From assembly GCF_900104535.1 (NCBI RefSeq), contig NZ_LT629710.1, forward strand, positions 124,001 to 188,000: a stretch of 64,000 nucleotides of DNA. The letters run 5' to 3'. This DNA is from Nakamurella panacisegetis (GTDB lineage Bacteria; Actinomycetota; Actinomycetes; Mycobacteriales; Nakamurellaceae). A program made the translations under genes and the position numbers. How positions within the stretch are numbered: position 1 is the first letter of the stretch; each line of letters starts with the position of its first letter. Shown in pieces: positions 1 to 11,221 of this stretch. The notes beneath the pieces are model-generated. The model saw nothing but the letters and a program-made list of their open reading frames with translations. It made no database searches and had not been told where the DNA came from.

Positions 1-1
1 C

Positions 2-61
2 CTGAGCCTGATCGTCGGCGCTCCGGTCGTCGGCGGCGCCGTCATCGCCGAGATCGTCTGA
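2..61 (+). CDS. C-terminal end of an unidentified membrane protein (partial)
   Basis: The window opens inside a reading frame that ends with TGA one base before the mutA start. The 19 visible residues (LSLIVGAPVVGGAVIAEIV) are hydrophobic and glycine-rich, like the last membrane helix of an integral membrane protein. The very short gap suggests co-transcription with mutAB. Too little is visible to assign a family. Confidence 0.5.
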   Translation: MSLIVGAPVVGGAVIAEIV

Positions 62-62
62 C

Positions 63-1846
63 ATGCGCCCGGAACAGGCAATCTGGGAGAGCCAGGCGGC
101 CGCGGTGCTCCGCCGGGCCCGACGGTTGCCGGCCGACGCTCCGGACGAGGCGGTCTGGGCGACCCTGACCCGCACCACGGTGGAGGGCATCCCGGTTCCC
201 CCGCTGGGCCTGCCCGGCCCGGCGCCGAGCGTCGACGACGGCCGACGCAACGGCCCGTCGGGCGGATGGCAGATCCGGGCCGCCGTCGTCGATTCCGATC
301 CGGACCGGGCCGCGGACACGGCCCTGGCGGAATGGCAGGACGACTCCGATTCCCTCTGGATCCGGATCGGCGGGGCCGGGGTCGCGCCGGATGACCTGAC
401 GCGGGCCCTGCACCTCCTCCCGCTCGATGCCGTCCCGGTGGTGCTGGAGGCCTCCGGCGCCACGTCGGACATCCAGGCCGCCCGGGCCTTCTCCGCGGTG
501 CTGGAGCGCCGCGGGCTGCGTCCGGCCGGTGCGGGTTCGCTCGGCGGCGACCCTCTGGGGCGGCTGGTCCGCCGACGCGGAACCGGACCGGAGGTGGAGC
601 CGGCTGTTCGTGATCTGGCTGCCCTGGCCACCGATCTCGGGATCGGGGCCCTGGTGGTCGACGGAACGGCCGTGCACGACGCCGGAGCCGGCGATGCCGG
701 CGAACTCGGCTACGTCCTGGCCGGCTGCGTGGCCTACCTGCGGGTCCTGGAGTCGATCGGCGTCACGGTCTCGGCCGCGCTGGCCCTGCTGCAGGTCCGC
801 CTGGCGGCCACCGACGAGGAGTTCTCGACGATCGCGAAGTTCCGGGCGGCCCGGCTGCTGCTGGCCCGGGTGACCGAGCTGTGCGGCGGCCAGGGTGAGC
901 CGGCACCGCCGATCCACGCCGTCACCTCCGGCCCGATGATGACGCGGTACGACCCGTGGACGAACCTGCTCCGTACCACCGTGGCCGCCTTCGGGGCCGG
1001 GGTGGGCGGGGCGGATGTCCTGACCGTCCAACCCTTCGATGCGGCCCTGGGTATCCCCGACCAGCGTTCCCGTCGTTGGGCCAGGAACATCTCGTCGCTG
1101 TTGATCGCCGAATCGCACGTCGCCGACGTGCGTGACCCGGCCGGCGGCGCCTGGGCCATCGAGACCCTGACCGATCGCATTGCCGACGCCGCCTGGGCGG
1201 CGTTCCTGGAGATCGACCGCGGCGCCGGCATCGCCGGACGCGCGCAGGATGGCTCGCTGACGGCCATCTTCGCACCCACCGCGGCCGAGCGGACGCGGCG
1301 GATCAACACCCGCCGCCAGCCGATCACCGGGATCTCCGAATTCCCGTTGGCCGGCGAGCAATTGCTCAACCGACCGCCTCATCGGGAACCGGTCGACGGT
1401 CGCGACCACCAGACCCCTTCCTGGGCCGCCGGTTTCGAGACACTGCGGGACCGGCCGAGCGCCTCGGTGTTCGTCGCCACGCTGGGCCGGCTCGCCGACT
1501 ACAACGCCCGGTCCGGATTCGTGGTCAATGCATTCACCGCGGGCGGTATCGGCGTGATCGAGGCCGGGCCGACCCGGACCGCGGACGAGGTCATCCAGCG
1601 CTACCGGGCCCGACCGTCACCGGTGGTCTGCCTGGCCGGCCCGGATGCGACCTACGCCGACCGGGGCGCTGAGGTGATAGCCGGGTTGCGCGCAGCGGGC
1701 GCCGCCCGCGTGGTGCTCGCCGGTCGCCCGGCGGGCGACCTGGCCGACCTGGTCGACGATCACATCGCCGCCGACGATGACGTGCTGGCCTTCCTGTTGC
1801 GCACCCGGCAGGCGCTGGCCACCGACCCCGGATCGGAGAACCACCG

Positions 1847-1850
<4 letters not shown>
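63..1850 (+). CDS. mutA: methylmalonyl-CoA mutase small (beta) subunit
   Basis: 595 residues. This is the non-catalytic partner of the adenosylcobalamin-dependent mutase that interconverts (R)-methylmalonyl-CoA and succinyl-CoA in propionate metabolism; the enzyme is a cytoplasmic heterodimer. The first ~440 residues follow the mutase TIM-barrel pattern (for example the [13 protein letters not shown] segment near residue 297). The C-terminal ~140 residues have the flavodoxin-like fold of the B12 domain but lack the DxHxxG cobalamin ligand motif, as is normal for MutA. The stop overlaps the mutB start (ATGA), indicating translational coupling. The assignment rests on both sequence and the adjacent mutB. 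Confidence 0.93.
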
Positions 1851-4000
<2,150 letters not shown>

Positions 4001-4076
4001 GCCGTTGTGACGACGAGCCGGCGAACGTCCCCGCGCCGGCGCGTCGCGCCGCACCGTGGTGGGCGGCCCGGCTCGG

Positions 4077-4463
4077 CTACCGCGTGGTGAACGACGTCTG
4101 GCAGGCCCATCGGGTCGAGCCCTTGCTCGCGGCTACGGTGATGACGACCTTGAAACCGTGAGTGGCCCGGCCGATCGAATAGGTGGCCGAGGCAACGCCC
4201 TTGGCGGTGGCGTGAACCGACTTCTTCGTGTTCGTGGTCTTGTACTTGGCGACCGTGGTGACGGCGGCGCCGGCGCCGACGTTCTTCACGGTGACCACCA
4301 CCTTGCTGTTCTGCGTGGGCCGCGAGTTCGACACGCTCGCCGAGCAGGCCTTGGCCGCTACCGCGGCGTGCAGGGCCGGGGCCGGGGCGGCCTGCGCCAC
4401 CGACGGAACGATGGTGGCCGTGATGGCCAGGACGGCGGCGGCGACGGCTGAACGGAAGCGCAA
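4077..4463 (-). CDS. small secreted protein, unknown function
   Basis: 128 residues if translation begins at TTG 4463, preferred because an AGGGGG Shine-Dalgarno lies six bases upstream; GTG 4487 would add eight residues without a good ribosome site. The N terminus is a classic Sec signal peptide (RFRS, then an Ala/Val/Leu-rich core, cleavage likely after AQA near residue 25). The mature part is Ser/Thr/Lys/Val-rich, has two cysteines that could form a disulfide, and contains beta-strand-like VVVTVKNVGAGAAVTT resembling an immunoglobulin-like/CARDB domain. It converges on mutB. Function unknown; export is well supported. Confidence 0.72.
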   Translation of the reverse strand: MRFRSAVAAAVLAITATIVPSVAQAAPAPALHAAVAAKACSASVSNSRPTQNSKVVVTVKNVGAGAAVTTVAKYKTTNTKKSVHATAKGVASATYSIGRATHGFKVVITVAASKGSTRWACQTSFTTR

Positions 4464-4623
4464 GGTGGTCCCCCTGGATGAGTGCACCCAACGGACGCGG
4501 GCGGCCCTTGCACTGTACGAAGACCTGAGACCCACCCCTGGCATCCGGTTGGGTTTTCATCCGGCGGTGATCGCCAGCCACTCGAACGAGTGGTGTCCGG
4601 CGGCCGGCAGTATCCTGCGGGCC

Positions 4624-5208
4624 ATGGAGGGTCCGGAGCGGCCGTTGCCGACCGACACCCGCACCGTGGTGCTGGTCGAGGGGGCGAGCGACCGGCGCGC
4701 GGTCGAGGCGTTGGCCGGGCGTCGGGGACGCAGCCTGCTCGCCGAGGGAATCGCGGTGGTGGCCATGGGCGGAGCCACGAACATCACGAAATTCCTCGTG
4801 TACTACGGGCCGACCGGTCGGAATCTGCGGGTCGCGGGCCTGTACGACCAAGGCGAAGTGCGGTTCTTCCGGCGGGGCCTGGCCCGCGCGGGTCTCGGCG
4901 ACAACCTTTCGGTCGCGGCCATGGCGGCTCTCGGTTTTCATCCCTGCGTGGTCGATCTGGAAGACGAATTGATCCGCGCGCTCGGCGTGTCAGCAACGGA
5001 GCGACTGCTGGCCGAAAACGATGACCTGGCGGCCTTTCGCACCATGGAGCAGCAACCCGCGTCGATCGGCCGCCCGACCCTGGCCCTGCTGCATCGGTTC
5101 ATGGGCACCCGCGGCGGCCGGAAGATCCGGTACGCCACCCTCATGGTCGATGCCCTCCCCCTCGACGAGGTCCCCCGGCCGTTGCGAATGCTGGTCGATC
5201 AGCTGTAG
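4624..5208 (+). CDS. TOPRIM-domain protein (OLD-type nucleotidyl-transferase/hydrolase)
   Basis: 194 residues from ATG 4624. Residues ~15-25 (VVLVEGASDRRA) match the first TOPRIM motif with its catalytic glutamate. The later GLYDQGE fits the acidic TOPRIM motif in degenerate form (one Asp and one Glu rather than a clean DxD). TOPRIM domains coordinate Mg2+ for phosphodiester chemistry in topoisomerases, primases and OLD nucleases. Here it stands alone, without the ABC-type ATPase half of OLD proteins, as in many actinobacterial genes labelled ATP-dependent endonuclease. It diverges from the small secreted protein gene. Biochemical role unknown. Confidence 0.75.
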   Translation: MEGPERPLPTDTRTVVLVEGASDRRAVEALAGRRGRSLLAEGIAVVAMGGATNITKFLVYYGPTGRNLRVAGLYDQGEVRFFRRGLARAGLGDNLSVAAMAALGFHPCVVDLEDELIRALGVSATERLLAENDDLAAFRTMEQQPASIGRPTLALLHRFMGTRGGRKIRYATLMVDALPLDEVPRPLRMLVDQL

Positions 5209-5596
5209 ACGACCTCCGACGGCGCCGCCGCCTACTGTGTGGTGGCTGCTCGCCTCGGACGCGCCTCGGCGCGTCCCGTACGGCCGAATCAGAATACGGG
5301 ATCACGAACCTTACACTCGAACGAACACCCAATCAGGCCGAAAAGCCGCCGCTCGGTGGCGGTAACTCGTCGACCACCGCAGACGCCGGAAAAAATAGAT
5401 CCGCAAAGATTCTTCTTTGCCCTATCGCCCGACGTAACTCTCACTGGCGCAACGGTTCTCCCTTGTTGTTGGCTAAGCTAAGGAAATGGATCCGGCCCTA
5501 CAGAACGCCGTCCACATGCTTTTGACAGGTTCATCGAGTCCACTTACGTGATAGGCACGACGATTCCGGCGAAAAGAGACGAACATCCCCACTGAC
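5209..5596. other. 388-bp intergenic region upstream of the desaturase gene
   Basis: This stretch is more AT-rich than its surroundings, with an A-tract near 5390. It holds a perfect 7-bp hairpin (GCAAAGA-TTCT-TCTTTGC, 5403-5420). Read on the minus strand the hairpin is followed by a T-run a few bases later, but no minus-strand gene needs it. A consensus-like promoter lies at 5522-5550. No convincing coding sequence was seen. Confidence 0.5.
5522..5550 (+). promoter_or_regulatory. candidate sigma70-type promoter for the desaturase gene
   Basis: A perfect -35 TTGACA (5522-5527) is followed after 17 bp by a weak -10 (TACGTG, 5545-5550). Transcription would start near 5557, giving a leader of about 40 nt before the ATG at 5597. 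The -35 is striking; the -10 is poor. Confidence 0.45.
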
Positions 5597-6658
5597 ATGA
5601 GTTCGACGGCCATTCGCGCTCGCCGCGCGGCAAGACCGCCGAGCGACTACTCCCAAGTGCTGCAGTCCGCGCAGTCGCTGAACCTGATGCGGCGCGCCTA
5701 CAGCTACTACGCGATCCGGTTCGGCATGCTGGCCGCCGCTCTGGCCGGGGTGTGGGTCGCCTTCGCCTTCGTCGGGAACAGTTGGAGTCAGCTGGCCATC
5801 GCGGCCACGCTAGGTCTCGTGCTGACGCAGATCATCTTCTACAGCCACGACGCCGCCCACCGGCAGGTGTTCGCCGGACAGAAGGCCAACGAGATGGCGG
5901 CCCTGATCATGGGCACCTTGATCGGCGGCGTCAGCCTGGCGTGGTGGCACAACAAGCACAACAAGCATCATGCCGCCCCGAACCAGATCGGCAAGGACTC
6001 GGACATCGCCGCTTCGGTCGTGCACTTCTACCCGGCCGAGAACCCGCCGCGCAACCGGGTGCTGGGCTTCCTGCACCGCCGGCAGGGCTGGTGGTTCTTC
6101 CCGCTGCTGGCCGTCGAGATGCTCAACCTCCACGTCCAAGGCGTCCAGGCCGTCGTCACGCGCAAGGGTCTCAAGCGCCGCTGGATCGAGGCGGCGATGC
6201 TGGTGGTCCGTCTAGGCGGCTACCCGGCGATCCTGTTCATCTTCCTGTCCCCGGGTATCGCCGGAGCGTTCCTGGGCGTGCAACTCGCGGTCACCGGGAT
6301 GTATCTGGGCGTCTCCTTCGCCGCCAGCCACATCGGCATGGCGATCCTGCCGCACGATTCCCGCATCGACTTCTTCCGCCGTCAGGTGCTCACCTCCCGC
6401 AACATCGCCGGCGGCCGGATCGCGAGTTTCGCCATGGGCGGCCTGAACTATCAGATCGAGCACCACCTGTTCCCGAGCATGCCCCGGCCGCACCTGCACA
6501 AGGTCCGCACGGTGGTGCAGAACTACTGCGCCAACAGCCAGGTCGAGTACAACGAGGTCAGCATTCTGCGGGCATGGCGGATCGTGGCCGTCTACCTGAA
6601 CAAGGTGGGCCTGTCCGCCAGCCGTTTCCAGTGCCCCATGGTCGCGTCCCTCCGATAG
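5597..6658 (+). CDS. membrane fatty acid desaturase
   Basis: 353 residues. An integral membrane di-iron desaturase that introduces double bonds into acyl chains, probably controlling membrane fluidity. All three histidine boxes are present: HDAAH (84-88), HNKHNKHH (118-125) and QIEHH (286-290). The QxxHH third box groups it with acyl-lipid 'front-end'/linoleoyl-CoA-type desaturases rather than simple delta-9 enzymes. No cytochrome b5 domain is fused, so electrons must come from a separate ferredoxin/oxidoreductase. Hydrophobic segments flank box I (~44-80) and lie at ~205-250. It is monocistronic, with an AT-rich promoter region upstream, consistent with cold or membrane-stress control (inference). 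Confidence 0.92.
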   Translation: MSSTAIRARRAARPPSDYSQVLQSAQSLNLMRRAYSYYAIRFGMLAAALAGVWVAFAFVGNSWSQLAIAATLGLVLTQIIFYSHDAAHRQVFAGQKANEMAALIMGTLIGGVSLAWWHNKHNKHHAAPNQIGKDSDIAASVVHFYPAENPPRNRVLGFLHRRQGWWFFPLLAVEMLNLHVQGVQAVVTRKGLKRRWIEAAMLVVRLGGYPAILFIFLSPGIAGAFLGVQLAVTGMYLGVSFAASHIGMAILPHDSRIDFFRRQVLTSRNIAGGRIASFAMGGLNYQIEHHLFPSMPRPHLHKVRTVVQNYCANSQVEYNEVSILRAWRIVAVYLNKVGLSASRFQCPMVASLR

Positions 6659-6664
6659 GGCACC

Positions 6665-6703
6665 GTGGGCCGACGGCCGGGCGTCGCCCGGCGGTCGGCC
6701 CAC
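6665..6703. terminator. GC-rich hairpin between convergent genes
   Basis: An 18-bp stem with a single mismatch and a 3-nt loop; the arms start GTGGGCCGAC and end GTCGGCCCAC. It sits just after the desaturase stop and before the convergent LysR gene stop, so it can serve both strands. No long T-run follows, which is common for actinobacterial terminators. Confidence 0.6.
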
Positions 6704-6731
6704 CCTTTGCACCGCGCCGCCGGCCGGTCGG

Positions 6732-7628
6732 TCAGACCGCCGTCGGCGGCGCCGCGTCGACCATCATCTGGGCCAGCACGGACGCCGCCGCACTCGGCGG
6801 CCGATCGGCCGGCTGCGCCAGCTGCACCGGCCAGGTCAGATCGACGTCCGAGATCGTGAGCACGGCCACCCCGTCGGGGCGTGGCCGGACGAAGCCGGGC
6901 ACCAGACTCACCCCCAACCCGGCCCTGACGTAGGCCGCCGCCTCGCCGGCATCGGCGATCTCGACGACGACCCGGCGCCGCCGCCCGGCCTCGCGAAACG
7001 CGCGGTCGACAATGGTCCGGTTACCGAAGCCCACCGGAAAGTCGATGAACGGCTCGTCGGCCACGTCGGCCAGGGTGGCGTCGGCCCGGTCGGCCAGGCG
7101 ATGGTCGTCCCGCACCACCAGGAGCAGCGGGCTGGACCCGAGCGAACGTAGTTGCAGCCCGGCCGGCGCGCCGCCGCTGATCGAGAGAATGGCCAGGTCC
7201 AGGCCGCCGTTGACCACGAGCTCGGCCAGACCGGCCGATCCGGTCATATTGGCCCGCAACGACAATGTGACGCCCGGATAGGCCCGGTGGAAGCGCCCGA
7301 CCACGTCGGGCACATCGATCGGCGCGACCGAGGTCATCGTGCCGACGCGCACGGTGCCGCGCAGCCCGGTCCGCACCTCGGCGACCACGTCACGCGCGGC
7401 CACCGCGGCGTCGATCGTGGCCCGTGCCTTGGGCAGCAGCGCCCGCCCGGCCTCGGTCAGGTCCATCTGCTTGGAGCTGCGGACGAACAGCACCGTGTGC
7501 AGCTCGCGTTCCAGGTTCTTGATGGCGGCGCTGACCGCCGACTGGACCACGTGCAGGCGCTGTGCGGCCCGAGTGAAGCTGCCTTCGTCGCACACGGCCA
7601 GGAAGTACTCGAGCTGCCGGAGTTCCAT
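6732..7628 (-). CDS. LysR-family transcriptional regulator
   Basis: 298 residues from ATG 7628 (MELRQLEYFLAV), the standard LysR N terminus and length. Residues 1-60 form the winged helix-turn-helix (SFTRAAQRLHVVQSAVSAAIKNLE), and the rest is the periplasmic-binding-like effector domain. It is divergently arranged with an MFS exporter 108 bp away, the classic layout in which a LysR protein controls the neighbouring transporter. The shared region contains TTGATATCAA, a plausible binding site. Inducer unknown. Confidence 0.93.
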   Translation of the reverse strand: MELRQLEYFLAVCDEGSFTRAAQRLHVVQSAVSAAIKNLERELHTVLFVRSSKQMDLTEAGRALLPKARATIDAAVAARDVVAEVRTGLRGTVRVGTMTSVAPIDVPDVVGRFHRAYPGVTLSLRANMTGSAGLAELVVNGGLDLAILSISGGAPAGLQLRSLGSSPLLLVVRDDHRLADRADATLADVADEPFIDFPVGFGNRTIVDRAFREAGRRRRVVVEIADAGEAAAYVRAGLGVSLVPGFVRPRPDGVAVLTISDVDLTWPVQLAQPADRPPSAAASVLAQMMVDAAPPTAV

Positions 7629-7654
7629 CGGCCAATCATCACTGATGGTGGGGA

Positions 7655-7664
7655 TTGATATCAA
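7655..7664. promoter_or_regulatory. palindrome in the LysR/MFS divergent region
   Basis: A perfect 10-bp palindrome TTGATATCAA, AT-rich against the background, 27 bp upstream of the LysR start. A second palindrome, TGACGTCA, lies at 7706-7713 close to the MFS start. Both are candidates for LysR-type operator and activation sites. Confidence 0.45.
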
Positions 7665-7736
7665 GAATTGTCGCTGGCGTTGATGCTCGCTCGGGCGCAC
7701 AGTGATGACGTCACCACCGACAGGGAGCCTGAAAAG

Positions 7737-8948
7737 ATGTCCGTCATCACCACCGCACAACAGCACCGCACCCGTCACGGCCTGGGTTTCTGGTTGATCG
7801 CCGCGGTGTTCGTCACCGCCATGGCCTTCTCCACCGTCTCCACTCCGCTGTACCCGCTGTACGAGAAGCGCGACGGCTTCGGCTCGTTCACCGTCACCAT
7901 CGTGTTCGCCGTCTACGCGGTCGGGGTGGTGACCAGCCTCCTGTTGTTCGGGCACGTCTCGGACTGGGTGGGCCGGCGACGGATCCTGTTGCCCGCCCTG
8001 AGCATCGAGATCGTCGCCGCCGTCGTGTTCGTCGTCTGGCCCGATCTTCCCGGCCTGATCATGGCCCGGTTCATCACCGGATTCGCGGTCGGCATGATCA
8101 CCGCCACCGCGACCGCTCACCTGAGCGAACTGCACGCGGCGAGTCGGCCGGAGCAGGGCACCGCCCGTTTCGAACTGGTCTCCACCGCGGCCAACATCGG
8201 CGGTCTCGGCCTGGGCCCGCTGGTCGCCGGGATCCTGGCTCAGTGGGCACCGGCTCCGCTCACCACCCCCTACCTGGTGTTCGCCGGCCTCCTGGGGCTC
8301 GGCATCGTGGCCGTCCAGCTCACCCCGGAGACCGTTGTCGCGCCGACCGAACCGGTTCCGTACCGGCCGCAGCGGGTCAGCCTGGGCCACGGCGACAAGA
8401 GGAAGATTCTGGCCGCGATGGCCGCGGGCTTCACCGCGTTCGCCGTGTTCGGCCTGTTCACGTCGCTGGCGCCGACATTCCTGTCGGGGACCCTCGGGCA
8501 CCCGGCCCGGGTGCTGGCCGGCGCCGTCGTGTTCATCGTCTTCACCGTCTCCGCCCTGGCCCAGTCGTTCACGCGTGGCATGGCCCCGCACCGCCAGATG
8601 CTCACCGGCATCGTCGGTGAAGCCGCGGGTCTGGTGGTGCTGACCGTCGGTGTGGAATCGGCGGCACTCGCACCGTTCCTGGTCGGCGGGGCGCTGGCCG
8701 GAGCCGGCGCCGGCGTGTTGTTCAAATCCGCGATCGGAACCGTCGTGGCGCAGGCACCGGCCGCCCAGCGCGGTGAAGCGCTGGCCGGCCTGTTCCTGAT
8801 CGCCTACCTGGGCCTCATCGGACCGGTGCTGGCCGTCGGGCTGGCCACGCAGTACATCTCGACCGCCAGTGCGTTGTTGTGGTTCTCGGCGGTCCTGCTT
8901 CTCCTGCTTCTCTCCCTGGGCGTCCTGGCTCGCCGCCGCGCCGCCTGA
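7737..8948 (+). CDS. MFS transporter (probable drug/metabolite exporter)
   Basis: 403 residues from ATG 7737, preceded by GGGAG ten bases upstream; this start places the first helix properly (HGLGFWLIAAVFVTAMAF). About twelve hydrophobic segments are visible. The MFS signature between helices 2 and 3 is present (LFGHVSDWVGRRRIL). It lies in the cytoplasmic membrane and uses proton-motive force. The divergent LysR gene suggests inducible expression. Substrate cannot be read from sequence. Confidence 0.9.
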   Translation: MSVITTAQQHRTRHGLGFWLIAAVFVTAMAFSTVSTPLYPLYEKRDGFGSFTVTIVFAVYAVGVVTSLLLFGHVSDWVGRRRILLPALSIEIVAAVVFVVWPDLPGLIMARFITGFAVGMITATATAHLSELHAASRPEQGTARFELVSTAANIGGLGLGPLVAGILAQWAPAPLTTPYLVFAGLLGLGIVAVQLTPETVVAPTEPVPYRPQRVSLGHGDKRKILAAMAAGFTAFAVFGLFTSLAPTFLSGTLGHPARVLAGAVVFIVFTVSALAQSFTRGMAPHRQMLTGIVGEAAGLVVLTVGVESAALAPFLVGGALAGAGAGVLFKSAIGTVVAQAPAAQRGEALAGLFLIAYLGLIGPVLAVGLATQYISTASALLWFSAVLLLLLLSLGVLARRRAA

Positions 8949-8971
8949 CGGGTCAGCGGTAGAGACGCCGG

Positions 8972-10264
8972 TTAGCGGTAGACGTCAGGGACACCGTCGA
9001 GGTCGTCGTCGCGTTCCTCCGCCTCGCAGATCCGGCGGTACGTACGGTTCCGGGAGCGCAACACCGCGGCGGCCAGGACGGCGGCCAGCAGCGAGCCGAG
9101 CAGTACGCCGACCTTGACGTGTTCGTCGGACGGGCTCCCTGGCCCGAAGGCCAGCTCCCCGATCAGCAACGAAACCGTGAATCCGACGCCGGCCAGCAGG
9201 GCCATGCCGAAGACGTCGGTCCAGGCCAACTCGTCGTCCAACCTCGCCCTGGTGAATCGGGCCATCAGGAAGGTGGATCCGAAGATGCCGATCGTCTTGC
9301 CGGCCACCAGGGCGACGATGACCCCGATCGTGACCCGGTCGGCCAGGGAGTGACCGAGGCCGGCCACTCCCCCGATCGTGACGCCGGCCGAGAAGAACGC
9401 GAACACCGGCACGGCGAAACCGGACGACAACGGCCGCAGACGATGTTCGAAATGTTCGGCCAGGCCGGGGCCGGCGTCCGGCCCGCCGGCCGCATCGCTG
9501 CGCAGCACCGGGACGGTGAACGCGAGCAGCACGCCGGCCACCGTTGCATGGATTCCCGATGCGTGCACCAACGCCCAGGCGGCCACGGCCAACGGAATCA
9601 GCAGATACCAGGATCGAACTCGGCGTTGAACCAGAAAAGCGAAGAGCGCCAGGGGAATCAGCGCCAGCAGCAACGGCACCACGGCCAGCGAACTGGTGTA
9701 GAAGATGGCGATGATGGTGATCGCCAGCAGGTCGTCGACGACGGCCAGGGTGAGCAGGAAGGTCCGCAGGCCGGACGGCAGGTGGGTGCTGATCACGGCC
9801 AGAACGGCCAGCGCGAAAGCGATGTCGGTGGCGGTCGGCACCGCCCAGCCCCGCAGCTTGGCGACGTCGCCCAGGTTCAGCACGGTGAACAGCAGGGCCG
9901 GCACCGTCACCCCGCTGACCGCGGCGATCACCGGGATCGCCGCGCGGCGCGGGTCTCTCAGGTCACCGGCCACGAACTCACGTTTGAGTTCCAGGCCGGC
10001 GACGAAGAAGAAGATGGCCAACAGGCCGTCCGCGGCCCACTGTCCGACGGAGAGCTCCAGGTGCCAGGCCGAGAACCCGAACGAGCGATCCCGCAGGGCG
10101 GCATAGGAATCCGACCACGGGGAATTCGCCCAGACCAGGGCAACGACGGTGGCCACCAGTAGCAGTGCGCCGCCGACCGTTTCCTTGCGGAGGATCTCCG
10201 CGACCCGGCTGGCCTCCGGCCACGAGCCACGGCCCAGCACACGATGGGTGATCTTCTCCGACAC
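8972..10264 (-). CDS. nhaA: Na+/H+ antiporter NhaA
   Basis: 430 residues, slightly longer than E. coli NhaA because of N- and C-terminal hydrophilic tails. Exchanges Na+ (or Li+) for protons across the membrane in pH and salt homeostasis. Diagnostic acidic residues are present: the aspartate in [15 protein letters not shown] and the paired aspartates in [17 protein letters not shown], corresponding to the D133 and D163/D164 ion-binding residues of E. coli Nha[15 protein letters not shown] is a further family hallmark. It converges on the MFS gene with a 23-bp gap. Confidence 0.95.
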   Translation of the reverse strand: MSEKITHRVLGRGSWPEASRVAEILRKETVGGALLLVATVVALVWANSPWSDSYAALRDRSFGFSAWHLELSVGQWAADGLLAIFFFVAGLELKREFVAGDLRDPRRAAIPVIAAVSGVTVPALLFTVLNLGDVAKLRGWAVPTATDIAFALAVLAVISTHLPSGLRTFLLTLAVVDDLLAITIIAIFYTSSLAVVPLLLALIPLALFAFLVQRRVRSWYLLIPLAVAAWALVHASGIHATVAGVLLAFTVPVLRSDAAGGPDAGPGLAEHFEHRLRPLSSGFAVPVFAFFSAGVTIGGVAGLGHSLADRVTIGVIVALVAGKTIGIFGSTFLMARFTRARLDDELAWTDVFGMALLAGVGFTVSLLIGELAFGPGSPSDEHVKVGVLLGSLLAAVLAAAVLRSRNRTYRRICEAEERDDDLDGVPDVYR

Positions 10265-10383
10265 GGCGGCATCTCCTGGGGGTCACGCTGCCCGGTGGCA
10301 GCGGGTCGACAAAACGACTCGCCGACCAGACTTCCCGGCACACCGGAACCCACCCTACCGTCCGGGTCGCCTAGCCTACGGGG

Positions 10384-11157
10384 ATGGAGGTCCGAGTCGG
10401 CCAGACGGACGTGCACTGCGTCCAGCACGGAACCGGTCGGGCGGTGCTCGTCCTGCACGGCGCCGGCGTCGACCACCGCGAGGTGGAAGCCTGCTTCGAG
10501 CCCGCGCTCAGCCGCGACCCGGGGCTCCGCCGCATCTATCCTGACCTGCCCGGCATGGGACGTACGGTCGCCCCGGCGTCGATGCGAAGCGCCGATGACG
10601 TCCTTGACGTCCTGCTGGGTCTGGCCGACGAGGTCGCCGGCGACCGACCGCTCCTCCTGATCGGCCACTCGGCCGGTGCCTACTACGCGCAGGCGATGGC
10701 GGCCCGGCGTCCGGCCCAGGTGGCGGGTCTGGCTCTCGTCTGTCCCCTGGTGCCGGGTGTGCGCGACGTTCCGGAGCACCGCGTGGTTACCGGATCGGGC
10801 ACGCTCGGAGACGCCACGTTCCGGGACTACTTCGTCATCCAGACGCCCGAGATGCTCCAGCGCTACGAGCGATACGTCGCACCGGCGGCAACCCTGGTGG
10901 ATCAGGCTGCGCTAGAACGGATCGGGGAGCACTGGGAGCTCACGCCGCCAGGCGGGGGGCCATACGCCGGCCCGGTGCTGCTCGTGGCCGGACGCCTGGA
11001 TTCGGCCATCGGGTACGCGGCCGCCGTCGACCTGCTCCAGGCCTACCCCCACTCCTCACTCGCCGTGCTCGACGACGCAGGGCATGCGCTGCCGCACGAG
11101 CAGCCGGACCTCCTCCGTGCCCTCATCTCGGATTGGCTGAAACGGGCCGCGATCTGA
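10384..11157 (+). CDS. alpha/beta hydrolase
   Basis: 257 residues. The nucleophile elbow GHSAG places the catalytic serine at residue 96. The HGAG segment (25-28) forms the oxyanion hole, and the acid and histidine are expected in GRLDSA and DDAGHALPHE near the C terminus. No signal peptide, so cytoplasmic. Overall it resembles small-molecule esterases/hydrolases of the MhpC type. Monocistronic and divergent from nhaA. Substrate unknown. Confidence 0.87.
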   Translation: MEVRVGQTDVHCVQHGTGRAVLVLHGAGVDHREVEACFEPALSRDPGLRRIYPDLPGMGRTVAPASMRSADDVLDVLLGLADEVAGDRPLLLIGHSAGAYYAQAMAARRPAQVAGLALVCPLVPGVRDVPEHRVVTGSGTLGDATFRDYFVIQTPEMLQRYERYVAPAATLVDQAALERIGEHWELTPPGGGPYAGPVLLVAGRLDSAIGYAAAVDLLQAYPHSSLAVLDDAGHALPHEQPDLLRALISDWLKRAAI

Positions 11158-11221
11158 AGGCGACCAACCGGCGCCCACGGACGGGCACGCCATCTCGTCG
11201 CCCGGCCGACCGCCGGTCCGG

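Noticed and set aside
5403..5420. Hairpin as a minus-strand terminator
   Set aside because: The T-run is separated from the stem and no minus-strand gene lies upstream that would need it.
5486..5551. A 21-codon ORF (starting MDPALQNAVHM) upstream of the desaturase as a possible leader peptide
   Set aside because: No usable Shine-Dalgarno spacing, and the consensus -35 lies inside it, so it would not be transcribed from the predicted promoter.
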